NCBI GenBank assembly: GCA_964019135.1
Contig: OZ025248.1
Location: 13,957,574 to 14,021,573 of the forward strand
Direction of reading: 5' to 3'
DNA: 64,000 nucleotides
Origin: Arenicola marina
Taxonomy: Eukaryota > Annelida > Polychaeta > Arenicolidae
This document shows, one piece after another, positions 25,001 through 37,899 of the stretch (its first letter is position 1; every line of letters starts with the position of its first letter). The notes beneath the pieces are model-generated. The model searched no databases. It worked only from the letters and a program-made list of their open reading frames with translations, and was not told the DNA's origin. The position numbers and the translations under genes are program-made.

Positions 25001-25704
25001 AACCACTGAACTTGGGCTGGATGGATCTACGTCAGTAATCAACAAGGGAATGCGTGGTGCAGATCCGACTTTTATGACACCAATCCTTCTTATGAAGTGA
25101 CGTTTGGGATCTTTCGACGTAACGATCTATGGGGTAGGCATAATTCACGCCACGACTCAGTGAGTTTATGTGGAGTCGAGCAATAACCGAATTGTCTCAT
25201 CATCAACTATCTGTCTGGTGCGAGGTCCTTCGTCATCGAATTTGTCACGATGTATATATAAGATGCACATCCCGCAGCTTCCGCGGTATGGCAGTCTCTG
25301 TAGTTTACCGTTACACCACCAAACAGACATACGCGCGGTCTCTGAAAACCAACGAATCGTGTCATCATCTCATTAGTCTCAATGATGGCGGCCCCTCTTC
25401 AAAATCTGGCCTTCTTCCTAACCGAGTACGTTTTCTTTCATTGCGCCTTGTGACTGAAGTCTTTATAAACCCGCTGCGTACCAGAGAAATTACAAAGTTC
25501 ATAACGTGAAAACATAAAATGTGAGTGTAAACATTGATCACATTTTTAAGATATGGCAACGAAACAAACGTGTGAGGGATAATTTAACACTTGGCAATTA
25601 TTTGTAACAAGTTGACTCATATTGAATGAAGTGATGTGCTTCCCTAACGAAAATATTTATGAAACACGTTTTAAGTGAAACATTATGTTAAATACTGAAC
25701 ATCG

Positions 25705-25904
25705 NNNNNNNNNNNNNNNNNNNNNNNNNNNNNNNNNNNNNNNNNNNNNNNNNNNNNNNNNNNNNNNNNNNNNNNNNNNNNNNNNNNNNNNNNNNNNNNN
25801 NNNNNNNNNNNNNNNNNNNNNNNNNNNNNNNNNNNNNNNNNNNNNNNNNNNNNNNNNNNNNNNNNNNNNNNNNNNNNNNNNNNNNNNNNNNNNNNNNNNN
25901 NNNN
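25705..25904. other. Assembly gap of exactly 200 N
   Basis: Two hundred consecutive N lie between the two arms of the giant inverted repeat. A round number normally marks a scaffold join of unknown size. The sequence just after the gap (AAAACATAAAATGTGAGTG) repeats sequence found 400 bp before it, at about 25509, which hints at a collapsed or misjoined centre. Confidence 0.98.
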
Positions 25905-26081
25905 AAAACATAAAATGTGAGTGTAAACATTGATGAAGTAAATTTTATGTGACGCGTGATTCCTTGTGCGTAAGTTAGTCACAGCAGTGATGCATTACAT
26001 GGTTCATATGTAACGGATGTCACTTATGTACGCGTTAACAACGAATGATCATATCAAAGGTATCTATTGTAGAACTTAGGC

Positions 26082-26156
26082 ACGCGTTTCAACTCCTTTT
26101 GTACAAATATACTTGATGCATTGCATGCATCAAGTATAAAAGAACTCGAAACGCGT
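26082..26156. repeat. Hairpin in the spacer of the giant inverted repeat
   Basis: ACGCGTTTC at 26082 pairs with GAAACGCGT ending at 26156, and TATACTTGATGCA pairs with TGCATCAAGTATA around a 5 bp loop, giving a near-continuous stem of about 30 bp with a small bulge. It lies about 70 bp from the geometric centre of the 7 kb arms. Confidence 0.85.
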
Positions 26157-26395
26157 TCTTTTGACTTCATCAATAATAAATGGTTTACAAATGAAACATA
26201 AGTGATTGCACAAACTTATTTTTACAATACTTATAGTTACAGTTGTTCGTAGAGTCGTATTTCTGCTTCTGCTGCTTCAGTAAACCTCTACAGACTGACT
26301 CCATTTTTAGGTAATGGTGGTATGCATGGTTCAAACCAATTTTTCGTCACTTAGACAAATTATTGTACTTTTCCGAAAGTCTTACATTATCAAAC

Positions 26396-29300
26396 GATGT
26401 TCAGTATTTAACATAATGTTTCACTTAAAACGTGTTTCATAAATATTTTCGTTAGGGAAGCACATCACTTCATTCAATATGAGTCAACTTGTTACAAATA
26501 ATTGCCAAGTGTTAAATTATCCCTCACTCGTTTGTTTCGTTGCCATATCTTAAAAATGTGATCAATGTTTACACTCACATTTTATGTTTTCACGTTATGA
26601 ACTTTGTAATTTCTCTGGTACGCAGCGGGTTTATAAAGACTTCAGTCACAAGGCGCAATGAAAGAAAACGTACTCGGTTAGGAAGAAGGCCAGATTTTGA
26701 AGAGGGGCCGCCATCATTGAGACTAATGAGATGATGACACGATTCGTTGGTTTTCAGAGACCGCGCGTATGTCTGTTTGGTGGTGTAACGGTAAACTACA
26801 GAGACTGCCATACCGCGGAAGCTGCGGGATGTGCATCTTATATATACATCGTGACAAATTCGATGACGAAGGACCTCGCACCAGACAGATAGTTGATGAT
26901 GAGACAATTCGGTTATTTCTCGACTCCACATAAACTCACTGAGTCGTGGCGTGAATTATGCCTACCCCATAGATCGTTACGTCGAAAGATCCCAAACGTC
27001 ACTTCATAAGAAGGATTGGTGTCATAAAAGTCGGATCTGCACCACGCATTCCCTTGTTGATTACTGACGTAGATCCATCCAGCCCAAGTTCAGTGGTTAT
27101 TCAAAGATTTCTTTTAATAAAGTCATCATGAATAGATAAAACAGAGCTTACTTACATTGTATATTCGAAAAAGAAGAACATTGCTTGTTACCTTAACAAT
27201 ATCGCTCATTATTCACACTTACCTTCTCTGAGCATTTGCTCGTTATCTAAACAGAAACTCCTAGACGTAACTTATCATTCGATTCACTAAATTGTGTTAG
27301 TGGAACTGTTTCACATTAGTGCTTTAGCAAATGACGCATTATAGGGAGACGTATAGCGTGTCAGTTACTTAATCAGTTTAGTTTTTGCTAACTGGAGTGC
27401 AGAGCCGATTTACATCACCTGCTTTGCAAAAGGGCTATGGGCCCCCGAACACTTCACACATATATCGTGCCAAGCGTAATGGTATGGTTCGCAATTTATG
27501 CTTCACTTAGAATCTATCACATATACGTTGTCTGCGTTCGTTTGTCATTCAATGTTGGTTAAAAGCTACCATCAACCTAAGTGAAACATTTTCTGTAATA
27601 AATCTTTCATCTCTACATGAACCAGTGTTTTTTAGCGTGGACACACCACATGTTATATTACAACAATAGAACCAGTTATTTACATCTTACTGGTCTGATC
27701 ATATGCTAGCTGAACTAAAACTCCTCTACGTAATTTATAATTCGATTCATCAACTTGTGTTGCATTTGTTATTTTCCATTAGTTCGTTCACAAATAACTC
27801 ATTTCATATGTTCACCTGTTCAATAGTTATATGCGTGTCGTTTCTTTTCACCCGTGACTAAACACATAGATTATGTTAACGACACATGTCGTGTGTTATT
27901 TACTTAAAAACTTCACGATTGTGTAATTATAATGCAAACCCAGTTTATAGTATTTGCTTTGTAAAAGATCTATGCACGACGAAACATTTTACACATCAAT
28001 CCCGACATACGTGTAAATGTATGGTTTACATTTAGTATTCACTTGAAATATATTATATATATAAGTTATTACATTCTTCTGTCGATCGCTGTAGTTAGGT
28101 ATTAGAATTCCACCATGATTGAAGCATTTATTGTACAACCTATCTAAGGCGGGGTTTATACTTACCTTGCGCAATAGTTCATTCACTGAAACAAAGTCAT
28201 AGTGCATGTTGTATTAAACAAATCACTCGTCATGCACACCTGCATATTGGTCTTCTATGTTAACCAACCTGAGACTCATTCTCACAATTTGGGGATAGAC
28301 GTGTAACACGATGCACATTTAATGCGCACTTGAAATGCCTTACTTACAAGATATTACTTTCTTTTGTAGTTCAACGTATATTGATATAGAACTCCACCAT
28401 TTTTGAAACAATTATTGTACTAAACCTATCATCACAACATAAAGCGGGGCTCATACTTACATTGCGCAACATTTGACTTACTGAAAGCAAAGTCACAGTA
28501 CATGTTACATTTCACACATCACTTGTTATCGTCACCTAACTATTCTGATCATATGACAATTAAGCAATGTTCCCATCACGTAATTTTTTATATTATTCCC
28601 TAACTTATGTCACGCATATTATTTCATATTAGTTCTTTAACAAATGACATTATATATGCACTTAGGTCCTCTAACGATACAAAATGTATACGTGTAATGC
28701 TTCTCTCAATACTTGTTTAAACACATCTCATAAAAGCGACAACTATGACAAGTATTTACTCAATCGTTTTTGTTTGGTTAACGAGAGTGTAAATCCGCGT
28801 TGCATGCCTTGCTCCACAAGAGATATATGGGACCAAACATTCCGTACATCAATCATCAAACACGTACAAAATGATTCACATTTAATGTTCACTTCAAAAG
28901 TTTACATAAAAATTATTACATTCTTCCGTCGTTCGCTGTATGTTGATATATAGCTTCGAAATAATTAAACAGTTATTTTACTGAACCAATCATCACTAAA
29001 GGAAGCAGAGCTTATTCTTACAAATATTTTGCTAACTGAAAACAAAATCATATAACAGAGTTCATTAAACATATCACTCGCTATTCATACCTAACTACTC
29101 TGACTATATCTTAATTTAACAGAAACTCCTTCATGTAACTTATTGTGTAGCTTCTCAACTTGCACTACGCAAGTTATGTCGCACTGGATCTTAAACAAAT
29201 TACGCATTACATTTCCACCTAGTTTCTCGGCGACTATACAATATTCATACACAATTTTTTTCCATTTCTTCGGTTGTTCGTTGTAGGTTGATCAAGAACT

Positions 29301-32300
29301 CCAACTTAATGGAATTTTTATTTTAATAAACCTATCATTGTTACATTAAGCACAGCTTACTTGCCATGTACGATCGGAAAAAAACATAAGACTACATGTT
29401 ACATTAAACATGTTACTCATTTTTCCGTCCTACGTACACTGATCATACCGTTCTTTTCGCATTTGTCTCAACATATATTATAACCACGACACCTATACAG
29501 CTGGTTATTCTCTTACAATTGGCAACTTCAGTGCAATCTAAATTTACACCACTTGCTTTGCAAAAGATCTATGTTCCGCCAAACACATCATACGTCAATC
29601 GTGACACACGTGCAGAATGGTTTACATTTAATGTATACTTGAATGGCATACATAAAAGTTGTTACGTTATTCCATAGTTCATTGTACTCTGATACATAAC
29701 TTTAACATAATTGAAACAATCTTTTACATCATGACTACATCAACCCAAACTTACCGGTATTGAGTCAAGAAATGTACAGAATACACATGTATTTGTTCTA
29801 TCATTGCCTAGGAGTGTTACATAAATACGCAAACATGACACAAGCAACACTGAATACATAAACTTATATTTTCCTTTCACGGTTGACTATCCCGAATGTG
29901 ACGTAAACTTGATGACATATAAAAGCTAAAACATGTAGAATGCTATTCATACGTTTCATGATTGTCAAATGAGCTGCACGTATGTAACACATAACCTATA
30001 CTTGATGTCATGAAAAATAAAACTTGCAAAATACTTTCGTATTCGATTTGTTAATTATATCTTATTGCCTAAGTATTTCTCATTTGATCTTTAAAACATT
30101 ACACATTACATTACTGCTAGAGACCCTACCGGTACACTAGCTATACATAACAGTTATTACTTTCGTTCACTGTATTCTGATAAATAACTTCAACATAATT
30201 AAAATATTTATTTTACTAAACATACCATTGTTACATAAATCATAACCCACTTGCGATGCTCGATCGAAAAAACCTAACACTACATGTTTCATTAAACATA
30301 TCACTCATCATTCAGACCTAACTACACTGATCATACTATTTTTCATATTTGTCTCATCCCACATGATAACAGTGACACCTATGGCCTGTTATTCTCTTGT
30401 TCGATGGCAAACTGCTGCCCACTCCAAATTACATCACTTGCTTTGCAAAATGTCTATGTTCCACCAAACATTTTAGTGTAACATGGTTTAAATTTAAAAG
30501 TCACTCGCAATACATACACAATTATTACTTTATTTCATAGTTCACCGTAGGATGATACATAACTTCAATATCATGGAAAAAAAATTCCATTATTATTACT
30601 ACATAAAGCTGAGCTCCCTTGCATTGAATACCGATATTTATAGTATACATATGTATTCTTTCACGGTTGTCTATTAAGTACCCGAATGTGTCATAAAATA
30701 TAACCTTGATGATATATGAATAGCAAAAACGTAGAATGCTACCTATGTTTCACAATTGTCTAATAAGCTACATAAATGTTACACATAACTTAGACTTTAT
30801 GACATATGAACCATAAAACTTACAGAATACTGACATATTCGTTACACAATTGTCTAAGTATTGATCCGAATGATGCATAAAACATAAACTTGATTGCATA
30901 TGAATCATGTAATACACAAAACTTATATAATAATTACATATTTTTACCATTGTCTGATCCTAGTTATGCGAATACTGCACAACATTTAATTCTTAATTCA
31001 ATGAAACATAAACTTATTTATTCCTATTATAATTGCCGTATATTACACATAAATCTTTCAAATGAAATAAAACGTTACAAATATATCTTAACATCTTCAA
31101 CCATAGCAGTACCACGTATATAGGTAACAACACCTCATTCCTCCCTACCTTGATATCATTTATAAAAATATAGCACGCAAACATCTCCACTCCGAAAGAT
31201 GAATCCCCTCAATGCTCCACCCACCCGCCTCATATCCTAACATTGACATTGCTAGAAATAGTCCACACACGCCTCTAATCTCTCTATCATAGTACCTATT
31301 CTCTAACCACACAACTCTCTACCCCTCACCTCTTAACATAACGTATTTTCCAAAAATAGAAACCGCATGTATGTCCCCTGCATCCTCTCTGAGATGGCTA
31401 CATCACTGATTATTCAGACGTAATTCCTGTGATCATAGCGTTTCATTTCACATTTGTCTCAACACAGTTTATAACAGGGCCAGCTATAGCCCGTTATTCT
31501 CTTAATCGTTGGTAAACTTCCAGCGCAATCTTAATTTACACTACTAACTTTGCAAAAAAATAATAATAAATAAACGTAAGCTTTCTTGCATTAAATACAG
31601 AAATTTATAGTATACATAAGTACTCTTGACGGTTGTCTATTGAGTCTCCTAATGCGGCATAAAATAGAAACTTGATGCTATATGAAATGCTAAACATGTA
31701 AAATGCTACCTATATGTTTCACAATTTTCTAGTGAGCTACATACATGTTGCACATAACTTGTACTTTTTGCCATTTGAAACATAAACTTTACATAATAAT
31801 TTCATAGTCGTTTCACTATTGTCTAAGTATTGCCCCGAATGGTACATAGAACATAAACTTGATTGCTTATGAAGCATCTAATACACAAACTTATATAATA
31901 ATGCTATATTTTTGACCATTGTGTTATTCTAGTTATGCGAATGCTGCACAAAATTTAATTCATAATGCAATGAAACATAAACTAATTTTGTCCTATTATC
32001 ATTGCAGTATGTTACACATAACTGTTTCTAAACCTTAACCACCATAGCACTAGCACGCACAGAGGTAACAACACCTCATTCCTCCCTACCCTGATATTAT
32101 TTATAAAAATAGAGAAGGCAAGCATCTAAACTCCGAAAGGGGAAGCCCCTCAACGCTCCACCCACCCTGCTTTAGCCAACCATTGACGTCATTGCTAAAA
32201 ATAGTGCATACGCGCCCCCACGCCCCCTCCATCAACCACCCTCTCCTCATCGCCTCAACACTAAAAATAGAGCATGCGTGCATAACCACTCCACCCTTCC

Positions 32301-34113
32301 CCAAGCGTCTCTCACCACCTGTTTTTCTAACCAAAGTGTAAAGGTAGTCATGGAAAATTAATTCTCTCTAGCCAACTCAATGTAGGGAGCGGAACAAACC
32401 AGTGATGGGGATCTCACGCTTTTCGGCTGTCTTTGGTAGAAATGTTCCGTCAGTAAATTATACTGACTGATACTGATCACACAGCACCCTCACTGTGTGC
32501 AAAAACTTTGGTTACCCCGGCATTCGCACTATGGTAGTCTAATAACGGCCCGCGTGCTTTGTAAAAGGGGATCGAGGATAAACTAACGGGTACATAAATC
32601 TTCGACAAAACCACCAATGTACCCTGATTAAACACTCAAACCTGTCGAAACGCCACTACATCGTAATCTTTAGACTAACTATCGGAGTAATCTCAACAGG
32701 ACATCCAACGTACGTTATGTCTGACAAAACTATTAGTTATAAGTAAAACAAGCCTATCACTTTCTGTTGAAGCCTTACATTTAAAAATAACAACTACACA
32801 GAGAAAAAACTATAAACACCAGAACTCATGTTCTCAATCGAAAACAGGGAACTGAATTCAATATTGTCTTTACATTACTGCTCACCCTCATCTCGAAATC
32901 CGATGAACAGCCAGCTGGAGTGAACTGCGCACCCCCCCCCCCCCCCCCCCCCCCCATTACATCCATCCGCCTACCCTCACCTTCAAGCCAAGAGACAAGC
33001 CTCAACACGCTCAGTGGTGACTAGTACTGGCTTTTCCTGGCGACACGCTTCGGTGACTCCACCGGTCTGGGTAGCCTCTCAAATTAATGCATTGGTGTCC
33101 TTGGGGTGCGGGCGGGGGAGGGGAGGGGAGGGGGGTCGGGAGAACATTACTCACTCATAGGTGGTAGTATCGGAGGGGCGACATGCTAAATAGTGGCGCG
33201 ACTCGATGAACTCGGTGAATGCGGCAACCATGTAGGAAAAACGGTCGGACTAGGAGGGAGGGGGGAAAAGAGGCTGAGGGAGGGCGACTAATTTTACAAG
33301 CTAACTGCTGTCTTGGCAGTTACCTGCCGATGACACAGCTTAACGTCACTACATGATTGTGAATACCGATCACCGTCTTGGTTAGGTGAGGGTAGAAGGG
33401 AATCGGTATTCGCGGAGGGAGGGGCGGGGGCAGTAATATCGGGAGTTGGTCAGTGGATGAGGAGCAGGGGGTTGGCGCCCTCTTATTGTGAGAGAAAAGA
33501 GTAATGACAGTTGTTTGATGAGTCAGTCTATTATTTTAATACTAATAAGCGCCTGTATGCTCTCCTCCTCAGGCAGTTTTTCATCTGCAAGCAATTAATA
33601 CGTCGACCAGAAAGGCGAATGGGTTGACCTCTACAACATAAGCAACCAGCTGTCAAGTATTAATTGTCTTCTCTAACCGCTCCTCCGTGGCAGCTATAGG
33701 TGTAGGGATATCGGTCGGACTATCAGGGTGGGGGAGAAAGGGGTATCGAGGCTGAGAGAGGGCGACTGATTTGACAAGATAATTATGAAACTACTGTCCT
33801 TGCAGTTAACCCGCGATGACACATCCATGACGTCACTCCGTGATTGTGAAATACCGTTCACTATCATGGTTGGGAGGGTGTAGTAAGGGGTCTAGCTAGT
33901 GGAGGGGGGGGGGCAGTGGATGAGGTGGGGGGGGGGGGGCGTGAACAGGGGTGGGGGGTATAGGAGATACATTTGGGGACCGGAGGGCTGGGGGGGGGGT
34001 ACAAACCTTCACGCGCCAGGTGGCGATAGGAGACCGGCGCGCATGCGCGCCCGCAAAAGCGTTACCCCCAAGAACGTTAGCCCCATGAAAAAGTTACATC
34101 AAATCGTGCCCCT
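26396..34113 (-). repeat. Giant inverted repeat, right arm (7.7 kb)
   Basis: Inverse of 18398-25704. It starts with AACGATGTTCAGTATTTAAC, which mirrors the bases just before the gap, and ends at GATTTGATGTAAC-type sequence inverted at 34091-34113, at the boundary of the duplicated unit on the left side. It carries an extra block of about 400 bp near 30270-30660 and a C run near 32933-32955 that is longer than its partner at 19553. Beyond 34113 the similarity to the left flank fades. No convincing gene is inside. Confidence 0.95.
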
Positions 34114-35650
34114 TCCTACTACTCGCGAAGACCCTTTCCCTATTCACCGCGATCCGTTATAGCAGTAGGCCTATGCGAATTCCTCAATATTAGCGATGTC
34201 ACCATTCAAAATTAAGGCATCCTAAACTTGGAGATTCGATATTGCTCTCCCTAAATCTTGGGGATTCACGATTCAGAGGGGGCACAGACACTCTAAATCG
34301 ACTGACACAGAGATCCCCTCCTATACTTACTTTCAAGTTCTGATCCATAGATACATTTAGATGTTGAGATTGGTAACATGATCTTTTATTCTTGAATTTC
34401 ATTCGGAGTTTTGTGTTCAGTTTTTAATCATGTTCTTGCTCATCTGCGCTGTTGATTCTTTCGCCGCCTCTCTTTGTCTGTCATTCTCGGCATGATGGCC
34501 AGGCTGGGCATCGGAAGTGGGCAAGGGGTGGTATTCCGTTCGTCGGGAATGGGCTTTTCACTTCACCGTGAACGGTAATGACGAAAATAATTCATGGCGC
34601 ATTAGCCAACCCTCATGAGAAATGATTTTCAGTCATCGTGAACTGGGAATTTTAATATTCAATAACCGGGAACCTCAACCTCGACCTAAACCGCAATACT
34701 GGTCACTTATCAACAGATTAATTATCTAACCAGTAAAGAAGATGGCCTATTTTTGCATTTTGCATTTGCTTTTTCTGTAACAAAAATGCAGATATACACC
34801 AAGTTCGTCAATTCATATCCCTTTTTTTTTAAACACTCTTAAAAGTTTGAGAGAGGGTCCCATTTCTTTCAAAAAGTTGGAGATTTTGGACGTGTACTTT
34901 TCTGATTTATAATGATATATAATATTCTTTAATTCCGATAAAATTCGGGGCTATATTCATTTGCATTTTGCATTTTGCGTCTTGGCTCGCGCACGTGTTC
35001 GTTGTCCAATCATGTCTGACGCAGAGGCGTGAACCAGGAATTCATCTTTCAACTTTGGGAACACTTTTGAGAAAAAAAAAAGTCAGAAATGCCCCTCGTA
35101 AGAATTGATTAGTGCAGTGTGCCACCCCCGGTCGTAAGATTTCAGTTCCCATTTTGTTAATTATGCCCCCCCCCCCCACCCCGCCTTTCAAGGATTCCTG
35201 CACACGCCCCTGACGAGGACCCTCCGCCAACAGTCCCAGCGCCACGGCCGTCTGCTACACATTCCTTCCGGGCTTTGTCTAGTATAAAACCCATAAATCT
35301 AACTTTGACCTTCGACCGTCCCTCAGAAAAGGTCGCGTGGGATTCTAAACAACACGTCGTCAGCGCATCAGGCAACGGACCTTGACCCGGCTTGCTCAGC
35401 CCCAAACTGAATACTACTCTCACTCACTAGGCCTACTATATACTGCTCACCCAGAGTTCTGAGAGTAGGGCTTGTATAATAGACCGATCCACACTCTATA
35501 TAGCGTGATCGGTTCGCCTCTTCTAAACTCTATTTCTTCTAGAAGTGCACCTGCCATGCGATCGTTTCTGCCCTTCCGAACAGTGGAATCGAGAAGAGGT
35601 ATAGATTGTAAGATCGGACCCCTGGGTTAGGTTGAGGTTTCGGATCTCAC
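34114..35650. other. Non-coding with a diverged dispersed repeat
   Basis: About 34515-34700 contains a copy of the repeat family seen at 37.1 kb (GGGAATGGGCTTTTCAC, CACCGTGAACGG, GTGAACTGGGAATTTTAAT). The rest is AT-rich or ordinary sequence with a C run near 35166. No gene is visible. Confidence 0.45.
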
Positions 35651-36240
35651 GTGTGTCATGTTCGGTTCGGCCAGGGCGTGTATACGGACTCCCGGTATTC
35701 GCACTCACAAATGAAGTAGCTTGTACATTTCAATCAAGCCTTTATTCATAGCGGTTGTACATCTCGTTGTGTTGTCTAAGATTCTTCCTTCTCTAGTTGA
35801 ATGCTTGCTTCTTCCTTAGCTGTTAGTTGAGTTCTTATAGTTGTCTCGACTGTCGGATCCGTGCTCCTTATATACCCCTACGCTCCTACACCCCTGAGAG
35901 TGTACTCGCTTATCGGGAAATTGGGAGGAATTTGGTGGAAAGATGTTTTAACTCTCTTTCTCTAGTTTGCGCGTCTGGATTTCGGGTCAGACTGGCTGGC
36001 GCCGAGTGTCACCAGTGTCACCTTATCTCCCATGTTTTTAGTTCCAGGACGCAAACATCACGTTCGCCCGCCTCCCTTCCGGAGCTGTATAAGGGCCTAG
36101 CACCCCTGGGTCGACGGATCCACAACGCTCTATAAAAATGTATATAGCTAATAAGCGTCACGAGTACTGGGACACGCGATTGCATCACCGCTGGTAGGTG
36201 CAGTGACCTAACCCACTTCCACGCGGATCCCAGGACACAT
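35650..36240 (-). mobile_element. Possible solo LTR of an LTR retrotransposon
   Basis: On the minus strand a GGGTATATAAGG TATA box (about 35865-35876) is followed about 120 bp later by GAATAAAGG, a polyadenylation signal (about 35741-35749). This close promoter-to-polyA spacing is characteristic of the U3-R region of LTR retrotransposons. No internal gag-pol region is visible on either side, so it would be a solo or heavily decayed LTR. Ends and family are not determined; age cannot be judged from one copy. Confidence 0.25.
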
Positions 36241-37030
36241 GACTGCGTACACTGACTCATGCGTCAGGAACCTTCCAGAACTATGACTAAGCATATGGCT
36301 TACGTAATACATTCAGTACAGTGGTTACACAATGCTCCCTTCTGGGTGCGGATTAGTCACGCCAAGTGCGATAAGTAGGTAACACAGGGCGGGGACTTTA
36401 CAAGATGCTATTCCAAGATGGCGAAAGCTAACTATGCAATATTCGCTCAGTGTGATCAAATGGGTTTAAGGGGGAAATATATGAATATGAACAACGAAAA
36501 AAAATTATGTGAGACATATGTAAGACCTTTTTTGGTTATTTGGAAGGCATATGTGCAGGGTATATGAGGGCCCACATATGTAGTTAGCAATGTAGGCCTA
36601 TCTGTCTGTTAATGTTGGGCGATAATATATGGATGTGGGTTATAAGCAATAAGTAAGCTTCTCTTCGTCATAGGCCTATTGAAACTACTCTTCCAACGCG
36701 TCACACGTGATCGATTCATCGCTCAATCTCTCCTCTTGGATTAGCTCTTCTCTTCATGGAAGAGTTGAATCGATTAGACTCTAAGCCACTAATTATGTGA
36801 GCGAGAGGTCATTATTGTCCCTCTCTGGCTATCCAGCTGGTCCAGTTACTGAAATGTACAACAGTTGCGACTTTAAGGGTTTTTTGGCAATGCTATCCTT
36901 GTTACAATGAGTAAGCGTCCTTGCCATGTGGTAGCTCTGTGTTTATAATGTACATTCTCGCTTGTGTCAATGTCGATGTGTAACTCGTGGTTGTACTTTT
37001 CTTTAGAACCAAAGGAGGAGGGGGCAAGGG
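36241..37030. other. Non-coding, nothing recognised
   Basis: Ordinary sequence. A small GAGAGGTCATTATTGTCCCTCTC hairpin lies near 36810 and shares the GGTCATTATTG core seen in the hairpin cluster at 9 kb. No gene is supported. Confidence 0.4.
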
Positions 37031-37330
37031 GGGGGGGGGTCGTGTTCCCATATCACGAAGAATAAATTTCTTAATTCCCAGGTCACGATGAATTTAAAGG
37101 AGAACTCTCTGCATGCAATGGAAGGGCGGATACACGATACTAAATTGACGATTTCCCGATTCACAGTTATATAACATTAAAATTCTCAGTTGACGATTAT
37201 TGAAAATCCTTGATCACGGCGGTCGGCTAATACCCCATTCCCTAACTATTATTTTCCTCATTCCCAGTTCACGGTGAAAAATGAAAAGCCCAATCCCGAG
37301 GAACGCAAATACCCCTTGCACCCCCTCAAT
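37030..37330 (-). repeat. Dispersed repeat family, longest copy
   Basis: Read on the minus strand it runs from GGGGTATTTGCGTTCCTCGG through several variants of TCACCGTGAACTGGGAAT to TGATATGGGAACACGACCCC and a C run. Internal modules (CCCAGTTCACGG, CCCGATTCACAG, CCCAGGTCACGA, CCCATATCACGA on the plus strand) repeat about every 70 bp. Partial copies lie at 16378-16492, 34515-34700 and 38358-38410. It looks like a non-autonomous element; no coding capacity is visible. Confidence 0.75.
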
Positions 37331-37502
37331 GTTCTCCTACCGGGCGGGGTACTAAGCTTTCCCCTGCCTCGGTGAAGGAAATGTCGCATGTTATTATGAT
37401 GTGTCACTCGTCGCGGAGCCGATTTTCGTCTGGCGCAAATTGATGATATAGGATAGAATTATAGAAAATTAGGGGGATATCGAAGAAAGACGTGGATTCC
37501 TA

Positions 37503-37700
37503 CACGGTCTATCATGTGCATCCTGGTGTAGGTGTCAGAGCACCATACCGCAGATCAATATGTCCTGGGTTTGAATCCGAGCCCGGAAACAATCTGGGGT
37601 ATATATCATCCATTCATTCTTCACCGTCCCTGTGGGTTCCTCGGCCCAGCCAAGCCCTTGTGTGTACAAAAGCGGCCTAAAACACCAATCGTTTTATTTA
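37503..37700 (+). mobile_element. tRNA-derived SINE, second family
   Basis: A tRNA-like head has TGGTGTAGGTGTCAGAGCA and a B box GGTTTGAATCC at about 37568-37579. A body of about 100 bp follows and ends in AAAGCGGCCTAAAACACC, which resembles the AAAGCGTCCTGAATAACC end of the SINE at 11.5 kb. No clear target-site duplication was found, so limits are approximate and the copy may be old. Confidence 0.65.
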
Positions 37701-37899
37701 TATTTGATGACGTTTTAACCCGTGTAGGTCACTTTGGGAGAAGGAAAAGAGGAGCCATGTCTTATTCGTTTTGCTAAAAAAAACAAGCAAGGGGGTGTTG
37801 AGGACTGTTATAGGCGAATGCAATGACCCTTATAGAGAAGGAACAATGTCGCTTTGCATGCAATATCAAGGCCTTCTGAGGTGAAGGTGTAGCCTCCAT

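Larger units (their letters stand above)
18398..25704 (+). repeat. Giant inverted repeat, left arm (7.3 kb)
   Basis: This arm is mirrored by 26396-34113. Matching landmarks run in order: the 25168-25509 frame pairs with 26590-26931, 23894-24112 with 27989-28207, 23148-23417 with 28684-28953 and 21376-21609 with 30890-31123. Paired coordinates sum to about 52100 in the inner part and about 52499 outside position 21800, because the right arm carries roughly 400 bp (about 30270-30660) missing here. Substitutions are sparse and homopolymer lengths differ. No convincing gene lies inside. Confidence 0.95.

Noticed and set aside
25220-25350. tRNA-like TGGTGGTGTAACGGTAA (minus strand) in the inverted-repeat arm
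   Set aside because: It resembles an A box, but no B box or cloverleaf could be found downstream; at most a decayed SINE head.
25168-25509. 113-codon frame present in both arms of the inverted repeat
   Set aside because: Its presence twice follows from the inverted duplication and is not independent evidence. No domain is visible and the composition looks non-coding.
35650-36240. Full-length LTR retrotransposon around the LTR-like signals
   Set aside because: No second LTR and no gag-pol-like region are visible on either side, so only a solo or decayed LTR is proposed, at low confidence.
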